From NCBI RefSeq assembly GCF_010093595.1, contig NW_022985440.1, forward strand, positions 675,512-739,511: DNA of 64,000 nucleotides. Direction: 5' to 3'. Position numbers and translations under genes: made by a program. Below are positions 1 to 10,826 of this stretch, piece after piece (position 1 is the first letter of the stretch; every line of letters starts with the position of its first letter). The notes under the pieces are model-generated. The model was not told where the DNA came from and ran no database searches. It saw only the letters and a list, made by a program, of their open reading frames with translations. Source of the stretch: Mytilinidion resinicola (Eukaryota > Ascomycota > Dothideomycetes > Mytilinidiales > Mytilinidiaceae).

Positions 1-425
1 GCATTTAGCACGCTGATAGTCGTATTTGCGATTGAATTTGGATTTAGGTTGTCATGGCGGCTGATGAAATTTCGCACCCAGTTCTGGCCGACAGTAAAGG
101 GGGTATTCTGTACAACGCGTTGGCTAGCTAGAATGCTGGCCATCTGCCGTACAGTAGCAATACGGGGCGGCATGCCACGCTGGTCCATCGACAGAATCCT
201 CTGTACAAGAACCTCTTCTTGTACAGGTGTAAGACGGCGATTTTTGGAGATAGCACCGCGTTGTGGAGGAATACCACGGGCGCGACGCGTAACCGTCTTT
301 CTGGGCACATCGTATAGTTTCTCAACGCCTCGGAAGGATGTAATTTGGCCGGTCTTGTGGGCTTGAACGCCTAGAATAACTCTGCCTTCTTAAAAGATGG
401 CTTCTTGTTGTTGTGGTGCTGCCAT
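1..425 (-). pseudogene. Decayed pogo/Fot1-type transposase, N-terminal part, cut by window edge
   Basis: Read on the minus strand from an ATG at 425, the protein begins MAAPQQQEAIF and hits a TAA at 392-390, where related transposases usually carry Gln (CAA), so a C-to-T change explains the stop. After the stop the same frame continues with a psq-type helix-turn-helix (LYDVPRKTVTRRARG) and a CENP-B/Tc5-type DNA-binding segment (EEVLVQRILSMDQRG, FTVGQNWVRNFISRH). Around 44-49 the frame is lost. Dropping to another frame restores the usual Asn-Arg-Lys-Tyr-Asp-Tyr-Gln-Arg-Ala stretch, so there is also a one-base deletion. The DDE catalytic part would lie left of the window. In the family this enzyme binds terminal inverted repeats and catalyses cut-and-paste transposition. 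This copy cannot make a full protein. The single C-to-T stop fits repeat-induced point mutation but does not prove it. Confidence 0.75.
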
Positions 426-1359
426 TGGGGTGGTTGTTGGACGACGCGTCGCGTGTTGAGTTGGGTGGGCCACTAGCTTGTGCGGGCCACTAACTTGTGG
501 ATTACGTTAACTAAGCTTTCACCCCAACCCCCCTCGGTCGGAATCCTCCGGCTTGGCATTTGGCCTTTACCTTTGTACGATATGCTTCTTGTTTCAGCAG
601 CTCGACAGCCCCAACGTCCCTGATGGATGGTATCTCTCAGCTGAAAACACTTGGACACGATGAATGACTCCAAAGTGCAGGGAAATTTTTCCGCAGCAGG
701 ACAGCCAACACCTCCATGACCGCGTTCACCGGAACCAGTTTGCACAGACGCTCCTAGTTGATGATTGGGATGTCTTCGACGCACGCAGTGCTTATTTGAG
801 CACACTTGCCACATTCTTCCAAGGCAGAAAGGTTGCCCGCTGTCAGACATGCGTGTGGCTGCAGCGACCCTTGACAAATGCTGCCTCCATTAGCTCCTCG
901 AATCTGCTGGTAGTTCATCAGCGAAGCTCATGGAATTCTCTTCGAGCGTGTCCTCACTCGTGCCCAACGCTGCAGCACCGCGACACTCTTCGCCAAAGGG
1001 CAAAAGCTTATCATCGAGACGAAAAGTCGCGAGCTCGACATGCCACAAGGCTTACAACATCAAGTGGTGCCCAGAGAAATGAGTACCGTGTAGGTGGATT
1101 CTCTCCCGCCCCTAGACAGCAAATTGGCCCCCACACTGCATTACTAACCGAAAGAGAATCCGTCCATCCTGGCAAGGCTAAGCTCTCCATATTGGGTTGG
1201 CTGTCCCCTCGTGAAACTCTCAGCCGCAAAATAGGTACGTTGCTTACTTTCGTATATAGATAGGCTCCCTTGGACAAAAAGCGGTGGCAATCTACAGATC
1301 TATGATTATATTCCAAAAATTCGTATGCTTTAGATACACACCCACTCTAAGCTTGCTTG
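426..1359. other. Intergenic stretch between the transposon remnant and the NLR gene
   Basis: Long open frames occur on both strands (a plus frame over 664-1263, a minus frame over 473-877), but I see no recognisable domain, no splice logic and no start context. The overlap of frames suggests chance openness. Part of it may be the remaining terminal portion of the transposon and part the promoter of the downstream gene. Confidence 0.5.
467..499. repeat. 16-bp imperfect tandem direct repeat just outside the transposase remnant
   Basis: GGGCCACTAGCTTGTG at 467-482 is followed one base later by GGGCCACTAACTTGTG at 484-499, a single G/A difference. It sits about 40 bp upstream of the transposase ATG, where terminal or sub-terminal repeats of a pogo-type element would be expected. 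The partner terminus would be outside the window, so its role as an element end is inference. Confidence 0.6.
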
Positions 1360-1464
1360 TGTACACTTGCCTAGCACCGCCTGAGGTCCTCTAGTATGTT
1401 ATCGAAAATTTGAAACGACCGTTTGGACGAGCGTGATAGCTTGCCGGGCCATCTCAGACGGCGT
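1360..1464 (+). repeat. Short dispersed repeat, copy A (ends 4 bp before the NLR start codon)
   Basis: Starts TGTACACTTGCCTAGCACCG. It aligns ungapped over its first 43 bases with a copy at 55071, with four differences, all transitions, and the two also share a final block around GGGCCATCTCAGACGG. Its first half matches the intron copies at 1768 and 2370 more weakly. The location directly upstream of the ATG at 1469 means it may contribute promoter or 5' UTR sequence. Confidence 0.7.
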
Positions 1465-1468
1465 TTAA

Positions 1469-4400
1469 ATGGAATCTAAGGAAGAATCGGACCTTGCGGC
1501 AATATGGAGCGCTGCCGTTCGCGAGTATGAGAAACGAACTGGGAAATCCATGGACCCCAGATTCGTGATATTCAAGAGTATGGATGAAGTAATGAAAGGA
1601 ACGGAGAAGGAATCACAAAGCTTTGGAGGCTTTCGACATGATGGATCTAAAGTCGACAAGGTCCGGGCCGCTTTCGGAAACAATTTGGGCACTATACAGA
1701 AAGTCTTAAATGGAATTCAGACGGTGGGGAATGTTGCCGCGGTAAGTTCACATACAGGAAATCAAGAGTCTGTGCGCACTCGTTTGTCACTGCCTGGAGA
1801 ACCCCCATGGGGTTTTAAAAATGTAGTCGCCATGTCAAGCTTTAAGCAGTGCAAATCAGACTGCCTCTTGACTAATTAGCTACTCACTAGCTGGGCTACT
1901 TCTCACACTGGTGTCGAGTGAGTAAGATTGGAACCAAGCAGTGATAACTCCGTGTGCCTAGTCTCATGATCTAGTACTGTAACGTATCCTTGTAATAGTC
2001 GGACTGATGAGGTTCCCAGGTCTTCCCGCCAGCCATGCCGGTTTCGCTGGTATTCACCGCATTTGGTCAAGTTCTTCAGGTATTCTCTCAACAATCTACT
2101 ACTGTCTCACGTTGCTGATTTCATTAGTCATTCGTTGCCGTAAAAGCAGATTATGACAAAGTGGAGAGATTCTTTGCAAACTCGCAGAGATTCCTTGATC
2201 GCCTGTCGATTCTGGAGAAAAAAACACCTTCTCATGGTGCCTTCATCAGATGTGTAACATGCGTTTTCTCCTGCATCCTTTCTATTTGTGCTATAGCACA
2301 GGACTGTGCTAAAGAAGAAAAAAGATTCAGTATGTATCACATCTCATCGTCTATAGTGACAGGCTATAAGTCTGTGTACACTCGTTTGCCACTGCTTGAG
2401 GTACCCCCCTGGGGTTTCAAAAATCTAGGCGCGATGTCAAATTCCATGCCACGGAGTCTACGTAGCCTCTTAATTGCCGAACTTTGGCGATGAGGACGCT
2501 CCTAGCAGTAGTGCCTGGCTTTCAAAAGCGGCCCTCGAACAGTGGTATATCCGTGTACTAAAACTGGTGGTCTAGTACTCTAAGTAGCACGACTGACTTC
2601 CGATAGAGAAATGGCTTTCCGCCCTTTGGGACGGTACTGATTCGGACCTCGAAGCTGCTTACTCGCAAATGGAGACCGCAATCGAGGAGCTTGGCCAAGC
2701 CGTTGGGTTTGCAACATTTCGAGAGATTCGAGAAACCCGTGAGGAATTGCACATCGTAGACGGCAAAGTCGACAAAGTGCAATCAAGCGTCTTGGAAATC
2801 CACCAGAAAGTCGGCGTGACCAACGAGTATCTTCATCATGCCAATGAGGGAATCAAAAATGTTGACCAGAACATTACCGGAGTGAAAACCGAACTCCAAA
2901 AAATGACGATGCTGTTTACCGAATCTATCAAGGAGACGCAGAACCAAAACCTGAGAGAAATGTCTCGTCTCAAAGCCCAGGAGCCACAGAAGAACCAGAA
3001 GAGTCATGCCAATAGCAAGATGGACGTCTTGGAAAAGAAGCATGCTGCGCTCGAGGAGATCCGGAAACATTTCAAATTTGAATTCTCGGATTGGTCAAAT
3101 ACTAGGGCCCAACTCAAAGCTCAAATAAAGGACATTCGAGAGGACATCGTCCCAGGGACCGCCAAATGGCTGTGCAATGATCAAAAGTTTACGGAATGGA
3201 TCCAAGGTCCAAATCCAGTACTTTGGATAACTGGTGGCGAGGGCACGGGAAAGAGCTTTCTAGCGTACGCAGCGGCAGAAGAATTGCGGAAGAAATATGA
3301 TGATCAGGACCGAATTTCAGTCGCCTACTTCTGCTTCAGAGAAGAAGCCGGCCTCCAATCTATCGAGAACTGTCTTGCCAGCCTCGCTCTGCAGATTGCA
3401 GAGCACGATGGGAAATATCGCGATCAGTTACGAGCCGAACTGAAGCGTGAAACAGACGAAACCACATGGCAACGGTTCTTCACCAACAGATATACAGCAA
3501 AATCAGATGGGCGTTTGTTCTTGGTCTTAGACGGACTAGATGAGTTGAACGGAAGCAAAGCAAGCTCAACTTTGATTGAATACCTTGCCCAACGCGAGGA
3601 AGGCAACTTGCATATTCGAATGCTACTTTCATGTAGGAGGACTCTGTCCTCTACAATCGCGCCTTTAAATCCGGAGATCTTGACATTGACAAGAGAGAAC
3701 CTTTCTTCCGATATGACGCTTCTGATCAAATCTCGTTGCAACTCCCTGCCAAGGCTAAAAAAGTTCCCAAGACCAGTGCTACGTGAGATTTTGAAAAAAG
3801 TGAAGAGCAAGGCAGATGGTAAGCCAAATCGCCAAACCCTTGCACCAACTAACATCATCTAGGAATGCTTTATATCGAACACATGCTACGCCGTCTCAGC
3901 TACATTGGTCGTCAAGGTGCAGTGCTGAAGGATCTGGAGAAAAATCTTCCCGATGACCTCCAGGCCCTGTACCAGCTGCTTCTAGATGAATGTCACAGAG
4001 GAAGAACTGATGCACAGTACAAGGCATTGAAGAGGCTTTTTGCGTGGCTCGCTTACTCCAAACGATCGTTGACTCTGGAAGAAGCCGAAGACTTAGTGAA
4101 GATGACTGTTCCAGATGGCTCATTTGATGTCGAAGATGAAATCATTGGCCGTTCAGCAAGGTAATCATTCCATTACGTCTACTCCATGCTGACGCCGTCT
4201 GTAGCGCCTCGAAGTAGTTTCACACATTTCAAAATGATGTATCTCGGAATTCTGAAATATCTTCGAGGTGCTTCAGACGCCATCAAACAGGTGTACACAC
4301 TCAGCAGATTCACCGAGATTACTCCCTTTGCACGTACAGATATGCTAATCACGGCTACAGAATTTTGGAACTCGCACGAACTGTCGATGACGAAGAAGAC

Positions 4401-7177
4401 GGCATCGACGAAGGGGACGATGACAGTGACAGTGCCGTTGAGAAAGTCGATCTCGAGCAGTTGGGCAATGAGCAAGCTAACTTGACTTTTCAAGAACGCT
4501 CTCTCCGAGAGTTCTTCAAAGCCGTCGACGTCGACGATACGGGCTTGCGCACACCTCCCTCCACTGCCCATTTCACGATCTTCGAGATGGCGACATCAAC
4601 CCTGATCACCGCTGCGCAAAAGGACATTCGAAAAGATGCACCTGTCCTTTCTTCGTATGCTGCGAATTACTGGTATCAACATCTCATCGAAATTGACCTG
4701 GAAAACACTTCAGATGTTGAGACCATTCAGGTCCTCAATGCGCTTCAAGGTATTCTTAGCAACGCCCACAATGTTTCGGTAGTCATCGAAACTTTCGAGA
4801 TGTCTGCAAAAGATACGTACCCGGATAGTGGCTCTACGAAAAAAGTCACTTGGATCGACGTAATGATGAGGTGGATTGCGAAAGGAGCGGGAATTAAAGA
4901 CCTTGCTCTTCCTTCCGAGACTAGAGAATGGATCTCTAGCTTCTCAGAGGATCGTGCGGGCGTCCTGATTCCTTTAGCTCGTGGGCATGTTAATAACTGG
5001 TATAGGTCAAGAACTCATTGGACCATTAATCGGGGATTCAGCTTTGCCAAGGCTGCTCTCGAAGTCGTAAGCGTTGCTCAAGTTCTTCTAGTGTCGGACT
5101 TACAGCTTACGTATAATAGTGGAAAAGTCCAGACGAAAATCCTGACAACATGGCAAAAATTCAGCAAATCGCTGACCGCTTTCCTGACATTCAGGGCGGT
5201 GCCGGTAAAATGAGAGCCATAGGAACCATGTTGACCTGGGAGGACTCCGAAAAAGCAGTCGAATACCTGCGCGAGGCCTTTGATCTATACGACAACAACA
5301 AGGACAAGTTCTGCTGTGGCTGGTTACTGGCTGATGCCTACGAGAATCTTGCTAAACGAGAAGAAGCGGTTGACGCCATCGACAAAGCGCTTGCGACTCT
5401 TCCGCCTGACTGGAAAGAGGATACCGACTTTGTTGAATGGAAGGAATGGGTGCTTATTACAAAAGCTTCACTCTTGTCCGATCTTGAAAGGACGCAAGAT
5501 GCCATTGACGCCTACAACGAAGCGAGAACTGTCAATCAAAATAATACTATCGGCGGTTGGCGACTCAATTCTATGGCGAAACTTCTCACCCAGGACAACG
5601 ATCCAGAAGGGCGACGACTACTTGATATGCTGCGTTCTTGGACGACCCAAGAACGATGCGAATATCTTGATTGGATTCTGGATATCACCGAGTGGAGAGC
5701 AGTTGATCCAATCTGTCGGTCCGCGAAGATGAACAACGACGAGGGGTTAAAATTTCTTAACGATATCGTAAAGGAGTACGAGCAGTACCGCCCAGCAAAG
5801 TCCCCTCGCATTCTCTTCCTTCATTCAGAGCTTGCCGCTTTCTTTGGCCAAGTGCTAGGTGACGAGAAGAAAGCCAAGGAGATGTATCACGATATTCTCG
5901 CCACAACAGTCAAAGAAGAGGATCTAGAGGGCCTGCAATCTACCTTCTTCTCCACGAGGCTAGGACTGGCAAACTTAATCTTCTCAGAGTTTCTCTCGTC
6001 AACCGAACCAGCTCAGAAAGTCGCGTTGCTGGAAGAAATGAGGAATCTTCCCGCAGCTTCCTTCGCGGAAGAATCCGAACAAGATCTTGACCAGTCGCAA
6101 GTGGGCGTGATGTTAGCTATCATGCTGCGTTCACTAGGCCCTGCGATCGAGTATCAAGCTCACATGCAGAAGGTCTTCCAGAAGTGTGTGAATGGTCTCA
6201 CCGATGCGGAAGGCTGGAATGACATGAGCAGCTTTCGGTTGCTCTCAAAGGTACTAGCTTGTATGGAAGGGCTGGAAAGAGATGCTCTCATTGCTCTATC
6301 TTGCCAGTTCTCTGTGATGAATCCGGAACTCATCCAAAACGATAGCTCATCAAGCAAATCTTCGGAGAATGGCGACGAAGCGGACGACGCTGCTCAAACT
6401 AAGGAAGGTGGTCAAACCGAGCCTACGGATGCCGACAGCCCGATCACAAACGAGCCGGCCAAAGAGGCGGGCATTAAAGATACCATCAAAGCCGATGCCC
6501 TTGATGAAACCGAAATCAACAGGAGTATCAAAGAAACGCCAGATCCAGTCGAAAGCATCGTGATTAGATCTACAACCACGACCATAACAACAATGACGAA
6601 TGACCCGAACTTCGAACCCGATACTACCGCCGGTGCAAGCGAAGAGACCGAAAATGTTCAAGTAGAAGGTAGTCCTGATAAGAGTACCAAGGCAGATACT
6701 GATTTAGAACCTGTGCATGCTCTCGTGGCCTCAAGCGACTTACTCGAGGCTTCAGACGACGCGAAGCCGGCGAAACTGGACAATCCAACGCTAGAAAGAG
6801 CACCCGACGAGGAAATAGCGGGCTTCTCTGTGTGGTGTGACGGCCAATGCGGCACTAAAGTAGATTCTTGGACAACACCCATCTACTACTGCATCATCTG
6901 CGCCTGTACCGATCTATGCACGTCGTGCCACGCGGAAAGGCTTGGTCAAAATCATGGCGCACCGTCTGAATCTTGGAAAACAGTTTGCGGAAAAGATCAT
7001 AAGTACATCAAAGGCCCTATCGAGGGTTGGAAAGGAGTGAAAAACGGTGTGATGCGCTTAGAGGACGAAGAGATTCCTTTCCAGGAGTGGTTGAAGGATC
7101 TAGAAGAGAAGAGGTGGAAGGATGCGTGGACTACCTTCTGGAAGGGTGGTAGTGGCATCAAGGACATTGGCACTTGA
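1469..7177 (+). CDS. NLR-like STAND protein: Goodbye - NACHT - TPR - ZZ-like zinc finger
   Basis: Predicted exons: 1469-1741, 2020-2079, 2128-2329, 2607-3818, 3863-4160, 4361-5066, 5120-7177 (all GT-AG, phases agree), giving 1602 aa. Residues 1-200 match the fungal STAND N-terminal Goodbye domain (FPPAMPVSLVFTAFGQ, then ADYDKVERFF, RFKKWLSALWDG). A helical, probably coiled-coil linker follows. A NACHT NTPase has Walker A GGEGTGKS (388-395) and Walker B LFLVLDGLDEL (482-492). A helical C-terminal region has TPR-like pairs from about 955. A long acidic, Ser/Thr-rich linker precedes a Cys/His-rich ZZ-like finger (about 1487-1550: WCDGQCG, YYCIICACTDLC) and a Trp-rich tail. Such proteins are the fungal counterparts of NLR immune receptors; NTP-driven oligomerisation is family knowledge, and the trigger here is unknown. 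A HET gene lies 3.6 kb downstream. No stop or frameshift was found in the model. Confidence 0.85.
1768..1990 (+). repeat. Short dispersed repeat, copy B, inside intron 1 of the NLR gene
   Basis: Begins GTCTGTGCGCACTCGTTTG and carries CCCCCATGGGGTTTTAAAAA. Intron 1 (1742-2019, 278 bp) aligns with intron 3 (2330-2606, 277 bp). The distance from the GTCTGTG block to the TCTAGTACT block is 202 bp here and 201 bp in intron 3. Confidence 0.65.
2370..2590 (+). repeat. Short dispersed repeat, copy C, inside intron 3 of the NLR gene
   Basis: Begins GTCTGTGTACACTCGTTTGC and carries CCCCCCTGGGGTTTCAAAAA. It has the same order and spacing of blocks as copy B in intron 1. Its first half also aligns ungapped with copy A (GTGTACACT, CCACTGCTTGAGGT), with a majority of differences being transitions. 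Confidence 0.65.
4215..4303 (-). repeat. Probable repeat copy D, inverted, inside intron 5 of the NLR gene
   Basis: On the minus strand it reads GTGTACACCTGTTTGATGGC followed by TCTGAAGCACCTCG and TTTCAGAAT, resembling copies B and C but more diverged. Intron 5 (4161-4360, 200 bp) is long compared with introns 2, 4 and 6 (about 44-53 bp), as expected if it acquired the insert. Confidence 0.4.
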
Positions 7178-7271
7178 TTTTGGTCTCTCTTGGTAATGAC
7201 CTATGAGGATTGTGATGTAGGACTATATCTTTCAGCGACGCGAGTTCAACTCTTTTGTTCTTCTATCAATT

Positions 7272-8433
7272 CTAAAATATAGTAATAGCATGTGGTGGAA
7301 TCCCAACAAGCCCTGGAACATGCATTGGCATACTGGTCAAGAAAAGGGAATACCGCCCTTGTCGATCATATTCGTCACTTAAGTCCTCAACATTAAACAT
7401 CTCATCTATACACATCATTAGAAACGATGGCGTCTAAATAGCCCGAAAAGACGCGAAAGGCGCATTAGAATCTAACATACCAATCAGCATACTCCACCCA
7501 CTAAGCAAAATTTCATGAAGATTCAGCTTCTCTCCCTCAAATTCACCTCCGAAGGGGAACCTCTCAAAGCCCGGTGCATCTCCAGCAGCAGCACTAAATC
7601 CGCTATCCCAAAGCAAGCGTGCCATCCCAAGGGACGCTTCTAGCCCTACCCATCTCGTCGGCTTGGCTTTGCTCCATTCCACCTTTTACTCCTCACTCAG
7701 CGCTTCGTAGCAGACATTGAAACCAGAGCGCATGATGAGGATATCGCCTTGCTTGATCTCATCTTCTGAGCTTCGGCGACGGCTTTGAGGCCATCGACGG
7801 TGATGGCGTGGTCTGAAAGCAGCTCGTAATGCTTGTCCTGCGATTCGCTCCAGCGGAGATAGTCTAGGAGGATTCCTCGACCGACGATACCGTGTCTAGT
7901 TTTAGCACTCTTGTGATTAGCTCGAGGCCTCTAGAGCGTACAGTGCATGACTAGGGTCGAAGTGGCATTTGGTCCCGAGATCTCCTTCGCGGTAACACCG
8001 TTGTACAACCTCTTTTCTTTTTGATCCCGTAGTGTCGAAAGCCATCCCATTGCGACGGGATCTGATATCCTTGAGCTCCTCGGTTCATTTTATTTTTACA
8101 TTGTCTTGGGTGTTCATCTCAACGGTATCATCGTGGAATGTCGTAGGCGGATTACTACTGAAAACATTATGTTTCAAGAGGCCGCCGCCCATGCGAAGGT
8201 GGCGTCAGGTATTTCATAGGACTATCGAATCTGATTCTGATGCCCATCTTGACTTCGCTGATTGCTTCTTTCACCGCTTCCGGTATCAGAAGATTGAGAG
8301 TTCCGAGTTGGTCGTCTAATCTATACAATCCCCAAGCAGAGTAGGGAGGGTCGCCTTTGCGGAGCGGCAGTTGATTAAAAGAAGGCCTGGACATGTTGTG
8401 ACTTGGGAATCGAATTTTGAAACTCATGGACAT
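7272..8433 (-). pseudogene. Broken cyclase-family (kynurenine formamidase-like, PF04199) gene
   Basis: On the minus strand, pieces of a typical fungal cyclase-family protein appear in order but in different frames. The N-terminal part (FNQLPLRKGDPPYSAWGLY, LGTLNLLIPEAVKEA, YLTPPSHGRRP) runs from about 8433 to 8170. The metal-site region (HDDTVEMNTQ, WDGFRHYG, HGIVGRGILLDYLRW) is near 8140-7830. Then IKQGDILIMRSGFN, PTRWVGLEASL and AAAGDAPGFERFPFGGEF follow to about 7540, and finally EMFNVEDLSDEYDRQGRYSLF and GIPPHAITIF end at a TAG (7274-7272). Stops (for example GAG GAG TAA near 7690) and several frameshifts interrupt it. An intact family member hydrolyses amide or ester substrates with a divalent metal. 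This copy is inactive by sequence, although the recognisable C-terminus indicates fairly recent loss. Confidence 0.8.
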
Positions 8434-9789
8434 CGACTCCCTTTAGTATTCTAGAGGACCGCTAATGGTACTTAGTTAATCTCGACTGGCCAGTTGACCA
8501 ATTCCGATGCATGACAAAGTCTAACAGATTATGGTACTACTCTACCGCTTCTTACGAGACGAGTTCCTGCATGTTAAGTTACTCTTATAATTTCCTTCGG
8601 AAATTCAAAGTCTTCTTTGGGACGCAAGAGGGGTACGGCGCGGGGAATCTGAAGAAAAACTAATACTTCTAACAAGCAAGCAGTCTCACAGATATAGCAT
8701 ACCTATATTGCCTGGTTCCAAGGCTGCACTTGACTCACTAGACGTTGAACATGCGACTATTGCGCCAGATTTCTTGTAGGTACTGTTGACTTGCCTAGAA
8801 AGTCAGCAACGTTGAAAGTAATCATTTGGAATGTTTAGCAAGGTAAGTTGGACGGCGCGCTGTTGATTCAAGGCCGACTCGGTTTCACGACACGTATGTA
8901 AGATACGCTATACAGTCAGCCTAGAAAAGGAAGGGGAAGAGGACTCGGAGCACCTTCGTGCTATGGCGATAGAAGATGGTGGTGGGAAGCTGGATCGTGC
9001 GCATGTTGCTCTGCAAATAGTTTCAGCCATTATGAGCGCCACGAAGCATGAATTTCTATCTTCAGATCTTCTTCGGCATTTTGTAGGCTGCAATTGCCTT
9101 CGTATCTCTTTAAAAGTTAAGTCTGCTGGCTCATGAACGGAGCTGTCCTGACTTACATACTTCGTAGACATCCCAACTCCAAGCCGCCACTCCCGAATAT
9201 CGCACTAGACTCCACACCCATTAATATTCCGGCAGATCTATTTTCATACGCTGTTCACATAAGCAGCCCACCCCCGCCACACTAGCCGTGCCCCTGACGA
9301 CCGCACCGACCATTCTCACTACAACACACCGCAAGCCGCACCTCCAAAGCACCAGCTGACGCCATTCCCGCGCCCTTCTATTTGCCAAAGGAAGCCAAGT
9401 CTGGTTAGCAGGATGAGAACCTTAGAGAGGACAAGCTCGTCAGATGCCAGGCGATCCCGGCGCCTCATCCGCCCCCTAGAGGTTCGGGAAGGCTGAGGGC
9501 TGAGGGCTGATCGCCCAAGGCGCACCATTGGAAATGACTTACCTTGGCTTGGTAAGGAGGCGGGCATGGGGGAATGATATAAGACGAGCGATCTCCATCT
9601 TCTTTACTTCCCTAAGGACGTCTTCATTTCGTGCACTGTACATCAGTTTCAGAGTCTGCCCAGTGTGATTCGGGAGCCGAGCACTACTGCACTCTACGTT
9701 ACTTTTCAACTAGCCATCAGCGACCAACTGTTATTGTAGAGTTTATTTGTCTTTGAGCAGGCTTGAGTGCTTCAATACTGGGAGAAAAA
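8434..9789. other. Intergenic, no supported gene
   Basis: Minus-strand frames over 8908-9171 and 9319-9567 show no domain. The last 200 bp before 9790 is probably the promoter and 5' UTR of the membrane-protein gene. Nothing else recognised. Confidence 0.5.
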
Positions 9790-10765
9790 ATGGCAGCAGC
9801 ATCATACTACAACCCGAATATCAGCGAGCCTCATCCACAACCGCAGCACGATCTTCCACACCAGCACTTGCATTCTCCACCACCGCAGCACTCCCCACTA
9901 CGGCCTATGATGCTTGTAGATACGCATCACAACCCCCACGACGGTCTCCATGCCTATGATGTGATAGAAATCGAGAAGGCCAAACTTAAGAAGAAGGAAG
10001 ACCAGGTAACTACTTTTTCCACCGATCCCAACCTGCTGTCCCGTATTTGATGATTTCTAGGTCTTGAAAGCCCGAATCCGACGCCTTCGCCTCATAAGCC
10101 GCATCCTCGCCTTCCTCGTCAGCATCGCCGTCTTCATCCCCATAACCCTCACCCTCCACAAATTCCTCACAACCAAAGACACATTCCGCGAGGCGCCGGG
10201 CAAGAATGGCGCCACAGTGAACCGGAACCCGTGGGCTAAGGACTCCAAAACATGGCCCACGTATATGTACTTTGCCGTCGCGGCTACTGCGCTCGTGCTC
10301 AACATGGTGATTTTGGTGTCGTACAAATTCGGCATCAAGAACGCGAATAGGGCCGCGTCGATATCTACCTTCTTCACCTGGATCGTTATGATCGGGAATC
10401 TGGTTGTCTGGAGCATAGCCGCGTCGCTGTACAGGTCGGAGAAGAACAAGAACGGGAAGTCGAATGACCTATGGGGATGGACGTGCAGTGCTGCGGCGAG
10501 GGAGATCCAGCATGTGTTCCATGATGACGTGAACTTTAATAAGTTTTGCAAGACGCAGGTGAGTTCCCCTTTCTTGTTTTGGTGGTAGACTTGGCGCTGA
10601 TGTCTCCAGTCCATTTCGTTCTACGCAGGGCTGGTTCAAGTTGGTCTTGGTCTCCTCACCATCATCACGTATTTGATGGTCATACGGCGGCGGAAGGTGA
10701 AGAAGACTGTGGAAGATAAAGCAAGGTTGCTGGGTGACCATGACGTTTGGGATGCATCACACTGA
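9790..10765 (+). CDS. Uncharacterised four-TM membrane protein
   Basis: Exons 9790-10005, 10061-10558 and 10610-10765, phases 0/0, give 289 aa. The open frame extends upstream, but the first ATG is at 9790. The N-terminus (1-70) is Pro/His/Gln-rich and probably cytoplasmic. Hydrophobic helices lie at about 84-106 (ISRILAFLVSIAVFIPITL), 140-160 (FAVAATALVLNMVILVSY), 173-195 (FFTWIVMIGNLVVWSIAASLY) and 240-262 (AGLVQVGLGLLTIITYLMVI). The loop between helices 3 and 4 carries two Cys and a WGWTC motif. The four-helix layout recalls MARVEL/SUR7-like plasma-membrane proteins, but I do not recognise the family. It lies between the NLR and HET genes; no functional link is shown. Confidence 0.75.
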
Positions 10766-10826
10766 TGCTAGATATCCGTACGTTGATCAAACACAAGTTT
10801 TTTTCTTCAGAGCACTAGCTGCTTGC

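Noticed and set aside
664..1263. 199-codon plus frame between the transposon remnant and the NLR gene
   Set aside because: No domain, no conserved motif and overlapped by antisense frames; kept only as intergenic sequence.
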